Shown piece by piece: positions 17,644 through 25,880 of a stretch of DNA of 64,000 bases. A program made the translations under genes and the position numbers. The notes beneath the pieces are model-generated. The model worked only from the letters and a program-made list of their open reading frames with translations. It did no database searches and was not told where the DNA came from. Position 1 is the stretch's first letter. Every line of letters starts with the position of its first letter. The stretch is from Vreelandella sp031769195 (GTDB lineage: Bacteria > Pseudomonadota > Gammaproteobacteria > Pseudomonadales > Halomonadaceae): assembly GCF_031769195.1 (NCBI RefSeq), contig NZ_JAVHNP010000005.1, forward strand, positions 1-64,000. Direction: 5' to 3'.

Positions 17644-18052
17644 TCAAACGCGCTTCAACACGCTCTAGAATTTGTCGGCTCACCTTACCGACCAACGGTT
17701 TCGCCGCTTTATTGACTGCTTTTTCCATCAAACGGTTGCGGATATCGTATTGAAGCGTTAACGCGACTTCCGTGCCTTCAGGCACTGCCCGAAGCTGGTA
17801 TCGGCCCTGGTTTTTTACGCCCTCCAGCGACTCCCAAGCCAACACATGAGGCGGTGAAATTTCAGTCACCGCCACATCGAATGCCCAGTCCATCCCCACC
17901 GCCCTTACGTGCCAGCGGTAACGGTTCTCGCCGAGGCTATCAATGGAGCGGATCAGGTCTGAATAGTCGGCAAAGTCCTCCACTCGGCGCAGTAGGTCAA
18001 ATACCCGCTCCGGGGAGGCTTTAACAATTTCGCTACGTTCTATCGTGGCCAT
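17636..18052 (-). CDS. SRPBCC family protein (START/polyketide cyclase-like)
   Basis: A 138-residue protein with the pattern of the SRPBCC ligand-binding fold: IERSEIVKASPERVFDLL at the N-terminus, DYSDLIRSI, then alternating beta strands and a long C-terminal helix. Relatives bind hydrophobic ligands such as quinones (Coq10-like) or act like RatA; the ligand here is unknown. The ATG at 18052 is chosen because AAGGA lies 7 bases upstream; the longer open frame starting 19 codons earlier has no such site. It is divergent from queC. Confidence 0.8.
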   Translation of the reverse strand: MATIERSEIVKASPERVFDLLRRVEDFADYSDLIRSIDSLGENRYRWHVRAVGMDWAFDVAVTEISPPHVLAWESLEGVKNQGRYQLRAVPEGTEVALTLQYDIRNRLMEKAVNKAAKPLVGKVSRQILERVEARLNA

Positions 18053-18207
18053 AAGTAGATCCTTAACGGCTAGAACCAATAGCTTAACATGGCAATCAGC
18101 CACCCACACTCCGAATGAAACCTAAACTACACCTTGGCAGGCGCTGGTCAGATCAGCCCGTATTGCGTAAACTGCCGCCCTTCCGGACCGGACCCCGGAA
18201 CACTGTC

Positions 18208-18236
18208 TTGCGCTTACAGCAAGCACACCATAAATT
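18208..18236 (+). promoter_or_regulatory. Candidate promoter of the queC operon
   Basis: A -35 TTGCGC (18208-18213), exactly 17 bases, then -10 TAAATT (18231-18236) place a transcript start about 15 bases before the queC ATG. A short stem CTTGC / GCAAG overlaps the spacer. Another stem, TTCCGG / CCGGAA (18181-18200), sits just upstream and might be an operator. Confidence 0.4.
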
Positions 18237-18257
18237 CTCCGATGATGAGTACCCTGT

Positions 18258-18968
18258 ATGTCACCTACCACATCCACTGGCGCCGCAGCGTCAGCCACCG
18301 TCGTGATTTATTCAGGCGGAATGGACTCCTTTACTGTTCTGCACCGAGCCATCCAGGAAGGGTTAGACGTCCACGCCCTCTCTTTCGATTACGGACAACG
18401 CCACCGCAGGGAATTAGAGGTCGCTCGCCACGTATGCGCCTCGCTCGACATCCCCCATCAAGTGGTCGATATTCGCGCGATTCATGGTCTCATTGATAAC
18501 TCGGCGCTCACTAATAGCGACATCGAGATGCCCACTGGCGACTATGACGTTAATAACTTAAGCGCCACCGTCGTTCCTAATCGCAACATGATTCTGCTGT
18601 CTCTCGCGATCGCCAAAGCCGTCAATATCGGCGCAGCGCGCGTAGATTATGGTGCCCACGGCGGCGATCACATCTTATATCCCGACTGCCGCCCTGAGTT
18701 TGTGGAAGCCATGAACCATGTGGCTGGAATTGCCAATTTTGAGCCGGTAGCTCTACATGCGCCTTACCTGCGGGCCAGTAAAGCCGATATCTTGCGCGAC
18801 GGCCTTGCCATGGGATTGGACTACAGCCAGACATGGACCTGCTACGAAGGCCGAGAGCTTGCCTGCGGGCAGTGCGGAAGCTGCCGAGAGCGGCTAGCCG
18901 CGTTTGCGGCCAACAACACTACAGACCCTCTCGACTACGCGGTCGATACCGCCCAGGTGTCGCGCTGA
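18258..18968 (+). CDS. queC: 7-cyano-7-deazaguanine synthase QueC
   Basis: Converts 7-carboxy-7-deazaguanine to preQ0 using ATP and ammonia, the last preQ0 step in queuosine biosynthesis. It is 236 residues. The PP-loop SGGMDS lies at 19-24, and a zinc-binding cluster with C...CGQCGSC is near 200-212. The segment HGGDHILYPDCRPEF is diagnostic for QueC. It is the first gene of an overlapping set: its TGA stop shares one base with the queE ATG. Confidence 0.95.
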   Translation: MSPTTSTGAAASATVVIYSGGMDSFTVLHRAIQEGLDVHALSFDYGQRHRRELEVARHVCASLDIPHQVVDIRAIHGLIDNSALTNSDIEMPTGDYDVNNLSATVVPNRNMILLSLAIAKAVNIGAARVDYGAHGGDHILYPDCRPEFVEAMNHVAGIANFEPVALHAPYLRASKADILRDGLAMGLDYSQTWTCYEGRELACGQCGSCRERLAAFAANNTTDPLDYAVDTAQVSR

Positions 18969-19630
18969 TGTATCACGTTAAGGAAGCCTTCTACACCCTG
19001 CAGGGCGAAGGCGCCCAGGCAGGCCGTGCCAGCGTCTTCTGTCGCTTTACAGGCTGCAACCTGTGGTCGGGGCGAGAAGCAGACCGCGCCAGCGCAAAAT
19101 GTACGTTTTGTGATACGGACTTCATTGGCACCGATGGCGTGAACGGGGGGCGCTTTCCTACCGCCGAGGCGCTGGCCCATCACATTAAAGCGCTTTGGCC
19201 GAGTGAGGCTAGCCATGCGGTTCCGTATGTGGTGTTTACCGGTGGCGAACCACTGCTGCAACTCGATACCGCGCTGATAGCGATGCTTCACAGCGAAGGC
19301 TTTGAAGTGGCAGTCGAAACCAACGGGACGGTCCCTGCCCCCGCAGGTATTGATTGGCTCTGCGTGAGCCCCAAGGGCAACAACCCGCTGGTGATTACCC
19401 AAGGCGATGAGCTCAAACTGGTGTTTCCCCAAGCGGATGCCCCGCCCGAACAGTTTGCACACCTCGCCTTTAGCCACTTTTTCTTACAGCCGATGGACCG
19501 CAGTGCCATCGCGCCACCCAACATTGCCAGCGACGGTGAATCAACGGTTAAGGCCACCACCGCCTATTGCATGGCCCATCCTCAGTGGCGGCTGTCACTG
19601 CAAACGCACAAAATCGCAGGATTTGAGTAA
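18968..19630 (+). CDS. queE: 7-carboxy-7-deazaguanine synthase QueE (radical SAM)
   Basis: A radical SAM enzyme of 220 residues making 7-carboxy-7-deazaguanine from 6-carboxytetrahydropterin. The [4Fe-4S] cysteines are Cys30, Cys45 and Cys48, a CX14CX2C spacing with a 14-residue insert rather than the canonical CX3CX2C. This is the variant known from Burkholderia multivorans QueE. FTGGEPLLQ binds SAM and TLQGEGAQAG is the N-terminal substrate motif. The ATG at 18968 overlaps the queC stop (TGATG) and replaces a longer upstream frame inside queC. The stop overlaps the next start (TAATG). Confidence 0.94.
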   Translation: MYHVKEAFYTLQGEGAQAGRASVFCRFTGCNLWSGREADRASAKCTFCDTDFIGTDGVNGGRFPTAEALAHHIKALWPSEASHAVPYVVFTGGEPLLQLDTALIAMLHSEGFEVAVETNGTVPAPAGIDWLCVSPKGNNPLVITQGDELKLVFPQADAPPEQFAHLAFSHFFLQPMDRSAIAPPNIASDGESTVKATTAYCMAHPQWRLSLQTHKIAGFE

Positions 19631-20463
19631 TGGCACTCTTTGTAAATCATTTGACCCATATTGATGTATCGCTATGGTGCCCTACCCGCGGGCTCGTTGG
19701 CTGCAGCTGGCAAGTCGATGCCAAGCTGGAAGGCGAGCTAGGTGATGATGGGATGCTGTTTGACTTCGGCGAAGTGAAACCCTGGATCAAGCTTACGCTT
19801 GATAACGGTTTGGACCATACGTTGCTGGTGCCTACCCAAGCGCCCGGCGTGGACGTCAGCGAATGCGATGAAGGCTTATGTATTCGAACCACTACGCCCT
19901 ATGCGATGGAAGTGCGCGGACCCGCCCAAGCCTTCACTCTGCTACCCTGGGAATCGATTACCCTAGAGCGTATCACCCACCATCTTAGCGAGCAGTTAAC
20001 CGAGCAGCGCCCAGTCAATGTAGAGCGGGTCATACTCACGTTAAGCGATGAAAATATTAGCGGTGCCGCCTACGGCTACAGCCATGGCTTAAAGCGCCAC
20101 GCGGGGAATTGTCAGCGTATCGCCCACGGGCATCGCTCTCGTCTGCATATTTACCAAGCACAGCTGCGACAACCGCTGCTTGAGGAGCAGTGGGGAGCCT
20201 GGTTAGATAATCGGTATTTACTGGAAGCGGAAGATATTGCTGAGCATACTGAGACGCAACTTACCTGCCGCTATGAGGCTGCTCAGGGCCAATTTTCCAT
20301 CACCTTGCCGTCCGAGCGTTGCAGCGTATTACCCAAGCCCACCACGGTAGAGAACATTGCTCTGTGGCTGGCCGAGCAAATTACCAAGCAAACAGGCAGC
20401 GCGACTCATGTACACGCTTTTGAGGGAATCAATAAAGGCGCCACAGCCCACGTGATACCATGA
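19630..20463 (+). CDS. queD: 6-carboxytetrahydropterin synthase QueD, two tandem PTPS-like halves
   Basis: Expected to make 6-carboxytetrahydropterin from dihydroneopterin triphosphate, upstream of QueE. It is 277 residues, over twice the usual ~120. The N-half (about 1-125) keeps GMLFDFGEVK and the catalytic LDH segment (Asp-His). The position of the zinc-binding HGH is replaced by VGC. The C-half (about 135-277) carries YSH, the catalytic Cys in GNCQRIAHGH, the HGH pair, and the C-terminal HAFEG glutamate, but no DF or LDH block. The halves therefore look complementary. It lies between queE (1-base overlap) and ykgJ (ATGA overlap). Confidence 0.82.
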   Translation: MALFVNHLTHIDVSLWCPTRGLVGCSWQVDAKLEGELGDDGMLFDFGEVKPWIKLTLDNGLDHTLLVPTQAPGVDVSECDEGLCIRTTTPYAMEVRGPAQAFTLLPWESITLERITHHLSEQLTEQRPVNVERVILTLSDENISGAAYGYSHGLKRHAGNCQRIAHGHRSRLHIYQAQLRQPLLEEQWGAWLDNRYLLEAEDIAEHTETQLTCRYEAAQGQFSITLPSERCSVLPKPTTVENIALWLAEQITKQTGSATHVHAFEGINKGATAHVIP

Positions 20464-20741
20464 GCGAGCTGATCGCCCGGGACAATAGCGCCGCATGCCG
20501 AGCAGGCTGCGGCGCTTGCTGCATCGCCCCTTCCATCACCTCCCCCATACCGGGGATGCCGAATGGCAAACCCGCAGGCGTGCGCTGTGTGCAACTGGAT
20601 GACCATCACTTATGTAGGCTGTTTGGCAGACCCGAGAGGCCTAGGGTGTGTGAGCAATTTAACTTTGATGCCACGGTATGTGGCGAGCACCGGGAAGAGG
20701 CGCTCGCCACGCTGTCGTGGTTAGAAGAGAGCACACGCTAG
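20460..20741 (+). CDS. YkgJ family cysteine-cluster protein
   Basis: A 93-residue protein with the family signature CxxxCGACC near the N-terminus (Cys13, Cys17, Cys20, Cys21) and further Cys in GVRCVQL, HHLCRLF and RVCEQF. It is likely to bind a metal or Fe-S cluster. The biochemical role of YkgJ proteins is not established. It overlaps the queD stop as ATGA and ends only 3 bases from the convergent SARP gene. Membership of the queuosine operon is visible; a role in that pathway is inference. Confidence 0.85.
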   Translation: MSELIARDNSAACRAGCGACCIAPSITSPIPGMPNGKPAGVRCVQLDDHHLCRLFGRPERPRVCEQFNFDATVCGEHREEALATLSWLEESTR

Positions 20742-20744
20742 GCG

Positions 20745-23700
20745 TTATGCTTCGTTTTCGACACTCACTGATTGAGGTAATCGGCGGTCCAACAGGCTCA
20801 CCCAGCGCACCAGTACTGGCGCATCACTGTGGCTGACTTCACTCAAGAGGCGACGAAACGCCTCTTTCGCCTGCTGATCATGAGGAGCGATACGAGTTAA
20901 CCAAAGCTCAAGCGCTGCCAACTCTTGATGACGGTTGCCATGCTCACGAGACTGATGAATCGCCATCTCAGCCAGCGCTTTGACTTCACTCGCAGGATGA
21001 CCCAGCAAATCGCGCACGCGAGCAAGCTGGGTAGCGAGTTCCGGCAAAAACAGCGTCGTGCGTTCTCGAGCAATCACCAGGCACTGATCCAGATAGTCCT
21101 CAGCCGCTTTTAATTCGCCAAGTTCAATACAGGCATCTGAGTACCACAAAACGGGGCGCTGGAAACGATCTCGCCCGTTTAGCTCCGCCATTTGATCCAG
21201 GCTATCTCTTAGCTGAACCAGCCCCGCATGATCCCCCGACATAGCTTTTTGCCACCCCAACACGCCTTGGGCAGATATCTGCCAAAGCTGAAGGTCTGGC
21301 GTGCCGGTCATAGCGGCCGCCCGCTCTGCGTGGCGTGCAGCGAGGTGAACATGCCCCAACTGGCGGTAGAGCGCGGCAGCAAACATTAATGCCATGGCCA
21401 ACGTCCCGGGATGGCCAATTTTCTCAGCCAGACGGATAGCCGATGAGACATGCCGCTCGGCGCGCTGATAATCACCCCGTAAACAGAGTGCCCAACCCTG
21501 GAAACACGCTGCCGTGACTTGCGGATGATCCGAGAACGGCAGCCACTCAATCATCATCTGTGCATTTAACGGGTCAATTTCATCAAGGTGATCGTGGGCC
21601 TGCTGAATGCGCCCTGCCCAGTACTCACAGTGCGCCCGGGCATAGTCGGCCAAACGGCGATAGCGAGGATCTTCCAAGCGCTCAGCTATATCGGCCAGCG
21701 TAGAGGCTAAGGCGAAGGCATCTGCGTGGGCATAGCGCTGACTGCGGCCTACCCAGAGCCCCCACTTCACTAGGAAGATTTGTTCTAGATCTTCAGGATC
21801 TTCGGGTGTGTCACCACCGGATTGACGCAGCAGCTCCCGGGCGCGCACAAAGCTTTCATGGGCAGTGGGCGAGCCATGCCCCTCTAACGCAAATGCGGCC
21901 TGCCCACGCACGGTCAGCAGGCTTACCTCGCGCTCGACCTCGTGCTCCACATGCCGCAAGCTCGCCAAACCGAAATCGGCCATTCGTAGAGCCGTTCGGT
22001 TGGCACTGACTTTTAAGGCTTCCCGAGCAGAAAGCTCGAAATAGCGGGCGCCACGGGCGTAATGACCACTGCGACGCAGATGGGTCGCAAAGTCCCCCGG
22101 GTGACGGCCAATCCAAACAGGGAAACGCTCTTCAATCAGAGTCACTACCTGTTGATGCAGCTTGACACGCACATCGCGCGGGCAGGAGAGATAAGCCGCT
22201 TCTTGTAACAGTTGATGGCTAAACTGGTACTCGTGCTCACCACTCTCTTTATCGACGGGCTCAATAATCTCCAGCTGTCGCATGTGCTCTACTGCTTGGG
22301 AAAGACGCACTTTTTCCCAGCCGCTACACTCGGCTAGGAAATCGAGCCGGAAGCGTTTACCCAGCACAGCAGCGATATGGGCAATCTCACGATCACCTTC
22401 CAGTTGATCAATACGGCTTGCCAGCAGTCCAAGCAGCCCTTTTGGTAATTCATCGAACTGGACACTGCGCCCCTCACGTCGATCCATATCTAGCCGTCGG
22501 CAGATCTCCTGCATATACAGCGGCACACCATCACAGCGCTCAATAATCTGGTTACGCAGACGAGGACTCAAATGCATGCGGTAGCGGCGTGACAGCTGCG
22601 ACAGCAGGCGGGAAGACTGCAGCGCATCCAGCTTGCCTAACGTGATCTGCTGATCCCAATGCAATTTCACCGGCAGCGCTTCGCGACCATGATGGCTTGC
22701 TACCAACATAAAGGCGGTGTTGATAGGCAGCCGTGCCTGCAGTCCAGCCAGCACCTTAAAGGATGGTTCGTCCAGCCACTGCAGGTCATCCACCATTAAT
22801 ACCAGCGTCTGAGCACCCGCACGCTGATCAATCAAGCGATGCAAAAGCTTCACCACCAGCTCGACCGCCTCACCATTTTGGGTAAGCTGGGTAATCTCTT
22901 GAACGTCTCTAACCCCCAGCGCCTCTTCCAACAACTGCTGGCGAGCTTCATCAAGCGCGGCGTCCCCTAGCGATGCTTGCAAGTCATGCAGCGCTTGCTG
23001 AGTGGGGGGGGTGCCGAAGTGCCACGCCAATAGAGAGCGAGCAACACCGTAGGGCTCTAACACAGAGAGACGCGTAGTGGGCTGCCAGCAAATAGCGGCA
23101 TCTCGGCTCAGCTCCAACTGGCGAAAACCGACCATCAAGGCGGATTTACCCATGCCGGATGCACCACGCACCAACACACTTTGCCGCAAACCGATGCCTG
23201 CCCGTGCCAGCGCATCACGTAGCGTGCGCAGCGACGTCTCGCGGCCCACTAAACTCGGCGGCAAAGCGTCGCGCCCACCTTCGTTCTGGCCCAGCACTAA
23301 AGCGCGTAAACGCACCCTGCCGTCACTGGCCACTAGGCGGGATACCAAGCGAGGCTGTAGGTCCAGCGCGGGCGGCATATGCTGGCTGGCTTCTTGAGAG
23401 ATCACCAGCTCACTGCCTTCGGCCGCGCTCATTAATTCAAGGGAAATCTGCGTCACCTGACCGAGCGGGTCAGCAAGCTGACGCTCAGGTAAGTACACAA
23501 CACGACCACTGTTTAACCCCGCCGCGAGCTCAAAGGTGGGCGCCTCCCCTTCTCCTGCCCAATGACGCTGGGACTCTTGAGGCAGCGCCTGCCGACAGTG
23601 CTCATACAGCGCCACTAGCTCAGCGAGCTGGTGTGCCGGACCGTGGGTGCCAAAGCAGGCAAGTCCCAGCCCACCCGTAGCACCTGGCAGCCAAAAACCA

Positions 23701-24650
23701 CCCAAGTGGTGGCACTGCTGCTCTAGCCAGCGCAACAGCTCAAGCTGCAGCGCTAAGCAGTTACGAGTGGCGGCTCGGTCCTGCCAGTCACCTTGTAAAC
23801 GCAAGCGAATCGCCATCACCGATAGCTGGCGAAGTTCAATCTCATCCTCCCGGAGGGGCTTACTGTCCGCTGCCAACGCACGTGAGAACGCCCCTTGCGG
23901 CGACATGGCGCGCGGGTCGTGGTGGCCGTCTGACCAGAAACTGGCCAGTTGTAAAAAGCTGGGCTCAGGCTGCTGACCCGAAAGCGCTAGCAGCTGTAAG
24001 TAACTGTTGTACTGCTCATGAGCAGCAGCCATTTGGCTTTTTTCAGCTAATTGGCGTACTAAACGCTCGTGGAAAGGGCCGTAGCCTGAAAAACGGCTAA
24101 CCAAGCCTTCTAGCATGTCATCGGGCGTTTCTGAATGCGCCTCAAGCACCTGTTCGGCAAACCGTATCACCCGCTGGCGCCACTCATTGCGCACTTGCAC
24201 CAACCAACGCTGAAACTCACTACAGTTTGACAGCTGCAGCTCTTCAATAAGGTCGCCCCGATAGCAGGCCATGACGGCTTCCAGGGTGTCTAAATCTTTG
24301 GGACCTTCTAGCAGCTGCTGTAACTCATGAAGATCTACCTGCCAATGGGCAGGTAGATTAAATGCAATGGTCTGTCGCGAAACGTTGAGCACTTGATCCG
24401 CATTGTCACCCATCGACTGGCGCAGGCAGTGCAACGCGTGGCGTAAGTTGGTGCGGCCAGAAGAGAGCCCTTGGTCTGGCCAGAGCAACTCGGCCAGTGC
24501 AGCACGATTCACCGGCTGGCGATGCAACAAAAGATACACCAACAGGGCTTTCACTTTGTCGTAACTGAAATGAGTGAGTACATCCTCCCCCTGTATTAAG
24601 GAGAAGTGACCAAACAAGGTCAGCTGGTCGGTCTGTTGAGCATCGCGCAT
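20745..24650 (-). CDS. Large SARP/BTAD regulator with cyclase-like, AAA ATPase and TPR domains
   Basis: About 1301 residues. An N-terminal winged-helix region (about 10-100) and BTAD helices (about 105-245) resemble SARP-type activators. Residues about 275-440 align with class III nucleotide cyclase domains (ITQISLELMSAAEG-like end, AAGLNSGRVV). The metal-binding aspartates appear missing, so catalysis is unlikely. An ATPase domain follows: GRETSLRTL, Walker A GASGMGKS (about 499-506) and Walker B LVLMVDD (about 619-625). The last ~430 residues look like TPR helices. ATG 24650 is preferred over 24659 because AGGA lies 8 bases upstream. It lies 30 bases after miaE. Targets and signal are unknown. 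Confidence 0.85.
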   Translation of the reverse strand: MRDAQQTDQLTLFGHFSLIQGEDVLTHFSYDKVKALLVYLLLHRQPVNRAALAELLWPDQGLSSGRTNLRHALHCLRQSMGDNADQVLNVSRQTIAFNLPAHWQVDLHELQQLLEGPKDLDTLEAVMACYRGDLIEELQLSNCSEFQRWLVQVRNEWRQRVIRFAEQVLEAHSETPDDMLEGLVSRFSGYGPFHERLVRQLAEKSQMAAAHEQYNSYLQLLALSGQQPEPSFLQLASFWSDGHHDPRAMSPQGAFSRALAADSKPLREDEIELRQLSVMAIRLRLQGDWQDRAATRNCLALQLELLRWLEQQCHHLGGFWLPGATGGLGLACFGTHGPAHQLAELVALYEHCRQALPQESQRHWAGEGEAPTFELAAGLNSGRVVYLPERQLADPLGQVTQISLELMSAAEGSELVISQEASQHMPPALDLQPRLVSRLVASDGRVRLRALVLGQNEGGRDALPPSLVGRETSLRTLRDALARAGIGLRQSVLVRGASGMGKSALMVGFRQLELSRDAAICWQPTTRLSVLEPYGVARSLLAWHFGTPPTQQALHDLQASLGDAALDEARQQLLEEALGVRDVQEITQLTQNGEAVELVVKLLHRLIDQRAGAQTLVLMVDDLQWLDEPSFKVLAGLQARLPINTAFMLVASHHGREALPVKLHWDQQITLGKLDALQSSRLLSQLSRRYRMHLSPRLRNQIIERCDGVPLYMQEICRRLDMDRREGRSVQFDELPKGLLGLLASRIDQLEGDREIAHIAAVLGKRFRLDFLAECSGWEKVRLSQAVEHMRQLEIIEPVDKESGEHEYQFSHQLLQEAAYLSCPRDVRVKLHQQVVTLIEERFPVWIGRHPGDFATHLRRSGHYARGARYFELSAREALKVSANRTALRMADFGLASLRHVEHEVEREVSLLTVRGQAAFALEGHGSPTAHESFVRARELLRQSGGDTPEDPEDLEQIFLVKWGLWVGRSQRYAHADAFALASTLADIAERLEDPRYRRLADYARAHCEYWAGRIQQAHDHLDEIDPLNAQMMIEWLPFSDHPQVTAACFQGWALCLRGDYQRAERHVSSAIRLAEKIGHPGTLAMALMFAAALYRQLGHVHLAARHAERAAAMTGTPDLQLWQISAQGVLGWQKAMSGDHAGLVQLRDSLDQMAELNGRDRFQRPVLWYSDACIELGELKAAEDYLDQCLVIARERTTLFLPELATQLARVRDLLGHPASEVKALAEMAIHQSREHGNRHQELAALELWLTRIAPHDQQAKEAFRRLLSEVSHSDAPVLVRWVSLLDRRLPQSVSVENEA

Positions 24651-24680
24651 GATACACATCCTGCCTTGACTAGCGGCGGC

Positions 24681-25337
24681 TTAGGCGGGCACGCCGCTAT
24701 GAAAACGAAAAGCCGTATCCGGAGAGGTAATCAACTCCGCTTCACGTGCAATAAAGAAGGCAATACGGTCATCAATCGGCTCAGCGGTCTGTTGACGCGC
24801 CAACAGCAGATAATCTTCAAAATGACGCCCTTCAGACTTCACTAACGTACGGTAAAATTTCGCTAGCTCTTCGTCTAAATATGGAATGAGGCGCGCAAAG
24901 CGCTCACAGCTACGGGCCTCAATTAATGCACCAATAATGAGCACATCAATTAAGCGCTCGGGATCGTTGCTGCGTAGATGCTGGCGTAACCCTTCGGCAT
25001 AGCGAGAAGCCGTGAGATGACTGTAGGGCACGCCGCGTTTCTCCATGAGCCCTACTACCTGCTCGAAATGCAGAAGCTCTTCCCGAGCAAGCTGAGACAT
25101 TTTGCTCAGCAAAAGTGGCTGATCCACATAGCGATAAAGCAAACTCATCGCGGTAGATGCCGCTTTCTTTTCACACTGGGCATGATCCACCAGCAGCGTG
25201 TCAGGATTGGCCAATGCCCACTGAAGCCAGACATCCGGCGTGGGACAGGCAAGAAACTCATGCAAGCTTTCTGGTAGCAAATCCTCCGCTTGAAGGGAGT
25301 GATCTGCTGTTTTTAGTGCCATTAATTGTATAGACAT
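24681..25337 (-). CDS. miaE: tRNA-(ms2io6A)-hydroxylase MiaE
   Basis: A diiron monooxygenase of 218 residues hydroxylating the isopentenyl group of ms2i6A37 in tRNAs that read U-starting codons. The ferritin-like four-helix fold shows the iron ligands: DHAQCEKKAAS, REELLHFEQV (ExxH), LIEARSCERF and SEGRHFEDY (ExxH). Length is typical of the shorter MiaE proteins. It is upstream of the SARP regulator on the same strand with a 30-base gap, so they may be co-transcribed. The ribosome site is weak. Confidence 0.92.
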   Translation of the reverse strand: MSIQLMALKTADHSLQAEDLLPESLHEFLACPTPDVWLQWALANPDTLLVDHAQCEKKAASTAMSLLYRYVDQPLLLSKMSQLAREELLHFEQVVGLMEKRGVPYSHLTASRYAEGLRQHLRSNDPERLIDVLIIGALIEARSCERFARLIPYLDEELAKFYRTLVKSEGRHFEDYLLLARQQTAEPIDDRIAFFIAREAELITSPDTAFRFHSGVPA

Positions 25338-25541
25338 AATACCGCTACCAAGCGTTTATCTCACTATTGTACAACACATAAACGCCATTGGCGTTTGTTC
25401 CCTAGTTATCCGAAGGCCGCTTATTAAATAGCATGCTTCAAACCTCATATAGCATATCGCTAATATATAAGCTTGGTTTATTTGGTGCTCCACACACCCC
25501 CTAAACCCCTTCACTACATTACTTAATAACAAATTGATCGT
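25338..25541. other. A/T-rich intergenic DNA upstream of miaE
   Basis: I see no credible gene here. A 72-codon minus-strand frame (25356-25574) has an odd composition, lacks a ribosome site and overlaps the small plus-strand ORF, so it was rejected. The region probably holds the miaE promoter, but no convincing -35/-10 pair was found. Confidence 0.4.
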
Positions 25542-25715
25542 ATGACTATGGTAACGCGGCATAACAATAATCACACCCGCGCTTACCTCAAAATACCCCG
25601 ACAGGTAAAAAACTTTCAGCTTTCAGACCTATTTACTCAAAAAAAGCGTAAGAAAGAAGCCTTCTATCAGCGCCTCAACACAAAGTACAAGCAGGCACTT
25701 AACTTGGCTTCTTAA
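25542..25715 (+). CDS. Possible small basic protein (57 residues)
   Basis: An uninterrupted frame from ATG 25542 (alternative ATG at 25548) to TAA 25713. The product is rich in Lys, Arg, Gln and Asn, with a plausible amphipathic helical core (LSDLFTQKKRKKEAFYQRL). I do not recognise a family. No clear ribosome site precedes it, and its stop codon overlaps the -35 hexamer of the predicted acnB promoter. It may be a genuine small gene or chance; composition is more protein-like than the surrounding A/T-rich DNA. Confidence 0.35.
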   Translation: MTMVTRHNNNHTRAYLKIPRQVKNFQLSDLFTQKKRKKEAFYQRLNTKYKQALNLAS

Positions 25716-25740
25716 CATTGTCGACAGTTTCCCGTAGAAT
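25712..25740 (+). promoter_or_regulatory. Predicted acnB promoter
   Basis: A -35 TTAACA (25712-25717), 17-base spacer and -10 TAGAAT (25735-25740). The transcript would start near 25747, leaving a leader of about 134 bases before the acnB start. The TAGAAT hexamer is shared with the rRNA, tRNA-Val, nagZ and upp promoters proposed here. Confidence 0.6.
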
Positions 25741-25880
25741 CGAGCCCATCCACCAGACGTTGTTTGTCAAGCGTATGTCACGTGGTCGAACGCCTCACCC
25801 ACACGGTGCGGACGGACGTTTATTACCACGCATTCGTCATGATTCATTTGTCATAACTAAGAAGATGAGAGGGCCCCAAC

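Noticed and set aside
18935..19477. 180-codon minus-strand frame
   Set aside because: It is antisense to queE and the end of queC, which carry clear motifs.
25356..25574. 72-codon minus-strand frame upstream of miaE
   Set aside because: Low-complexity, hydrophobic/Cys-rich composition, no ribosome site, and overlaps both the miaE upstream region and the better small ORF on the other strand.
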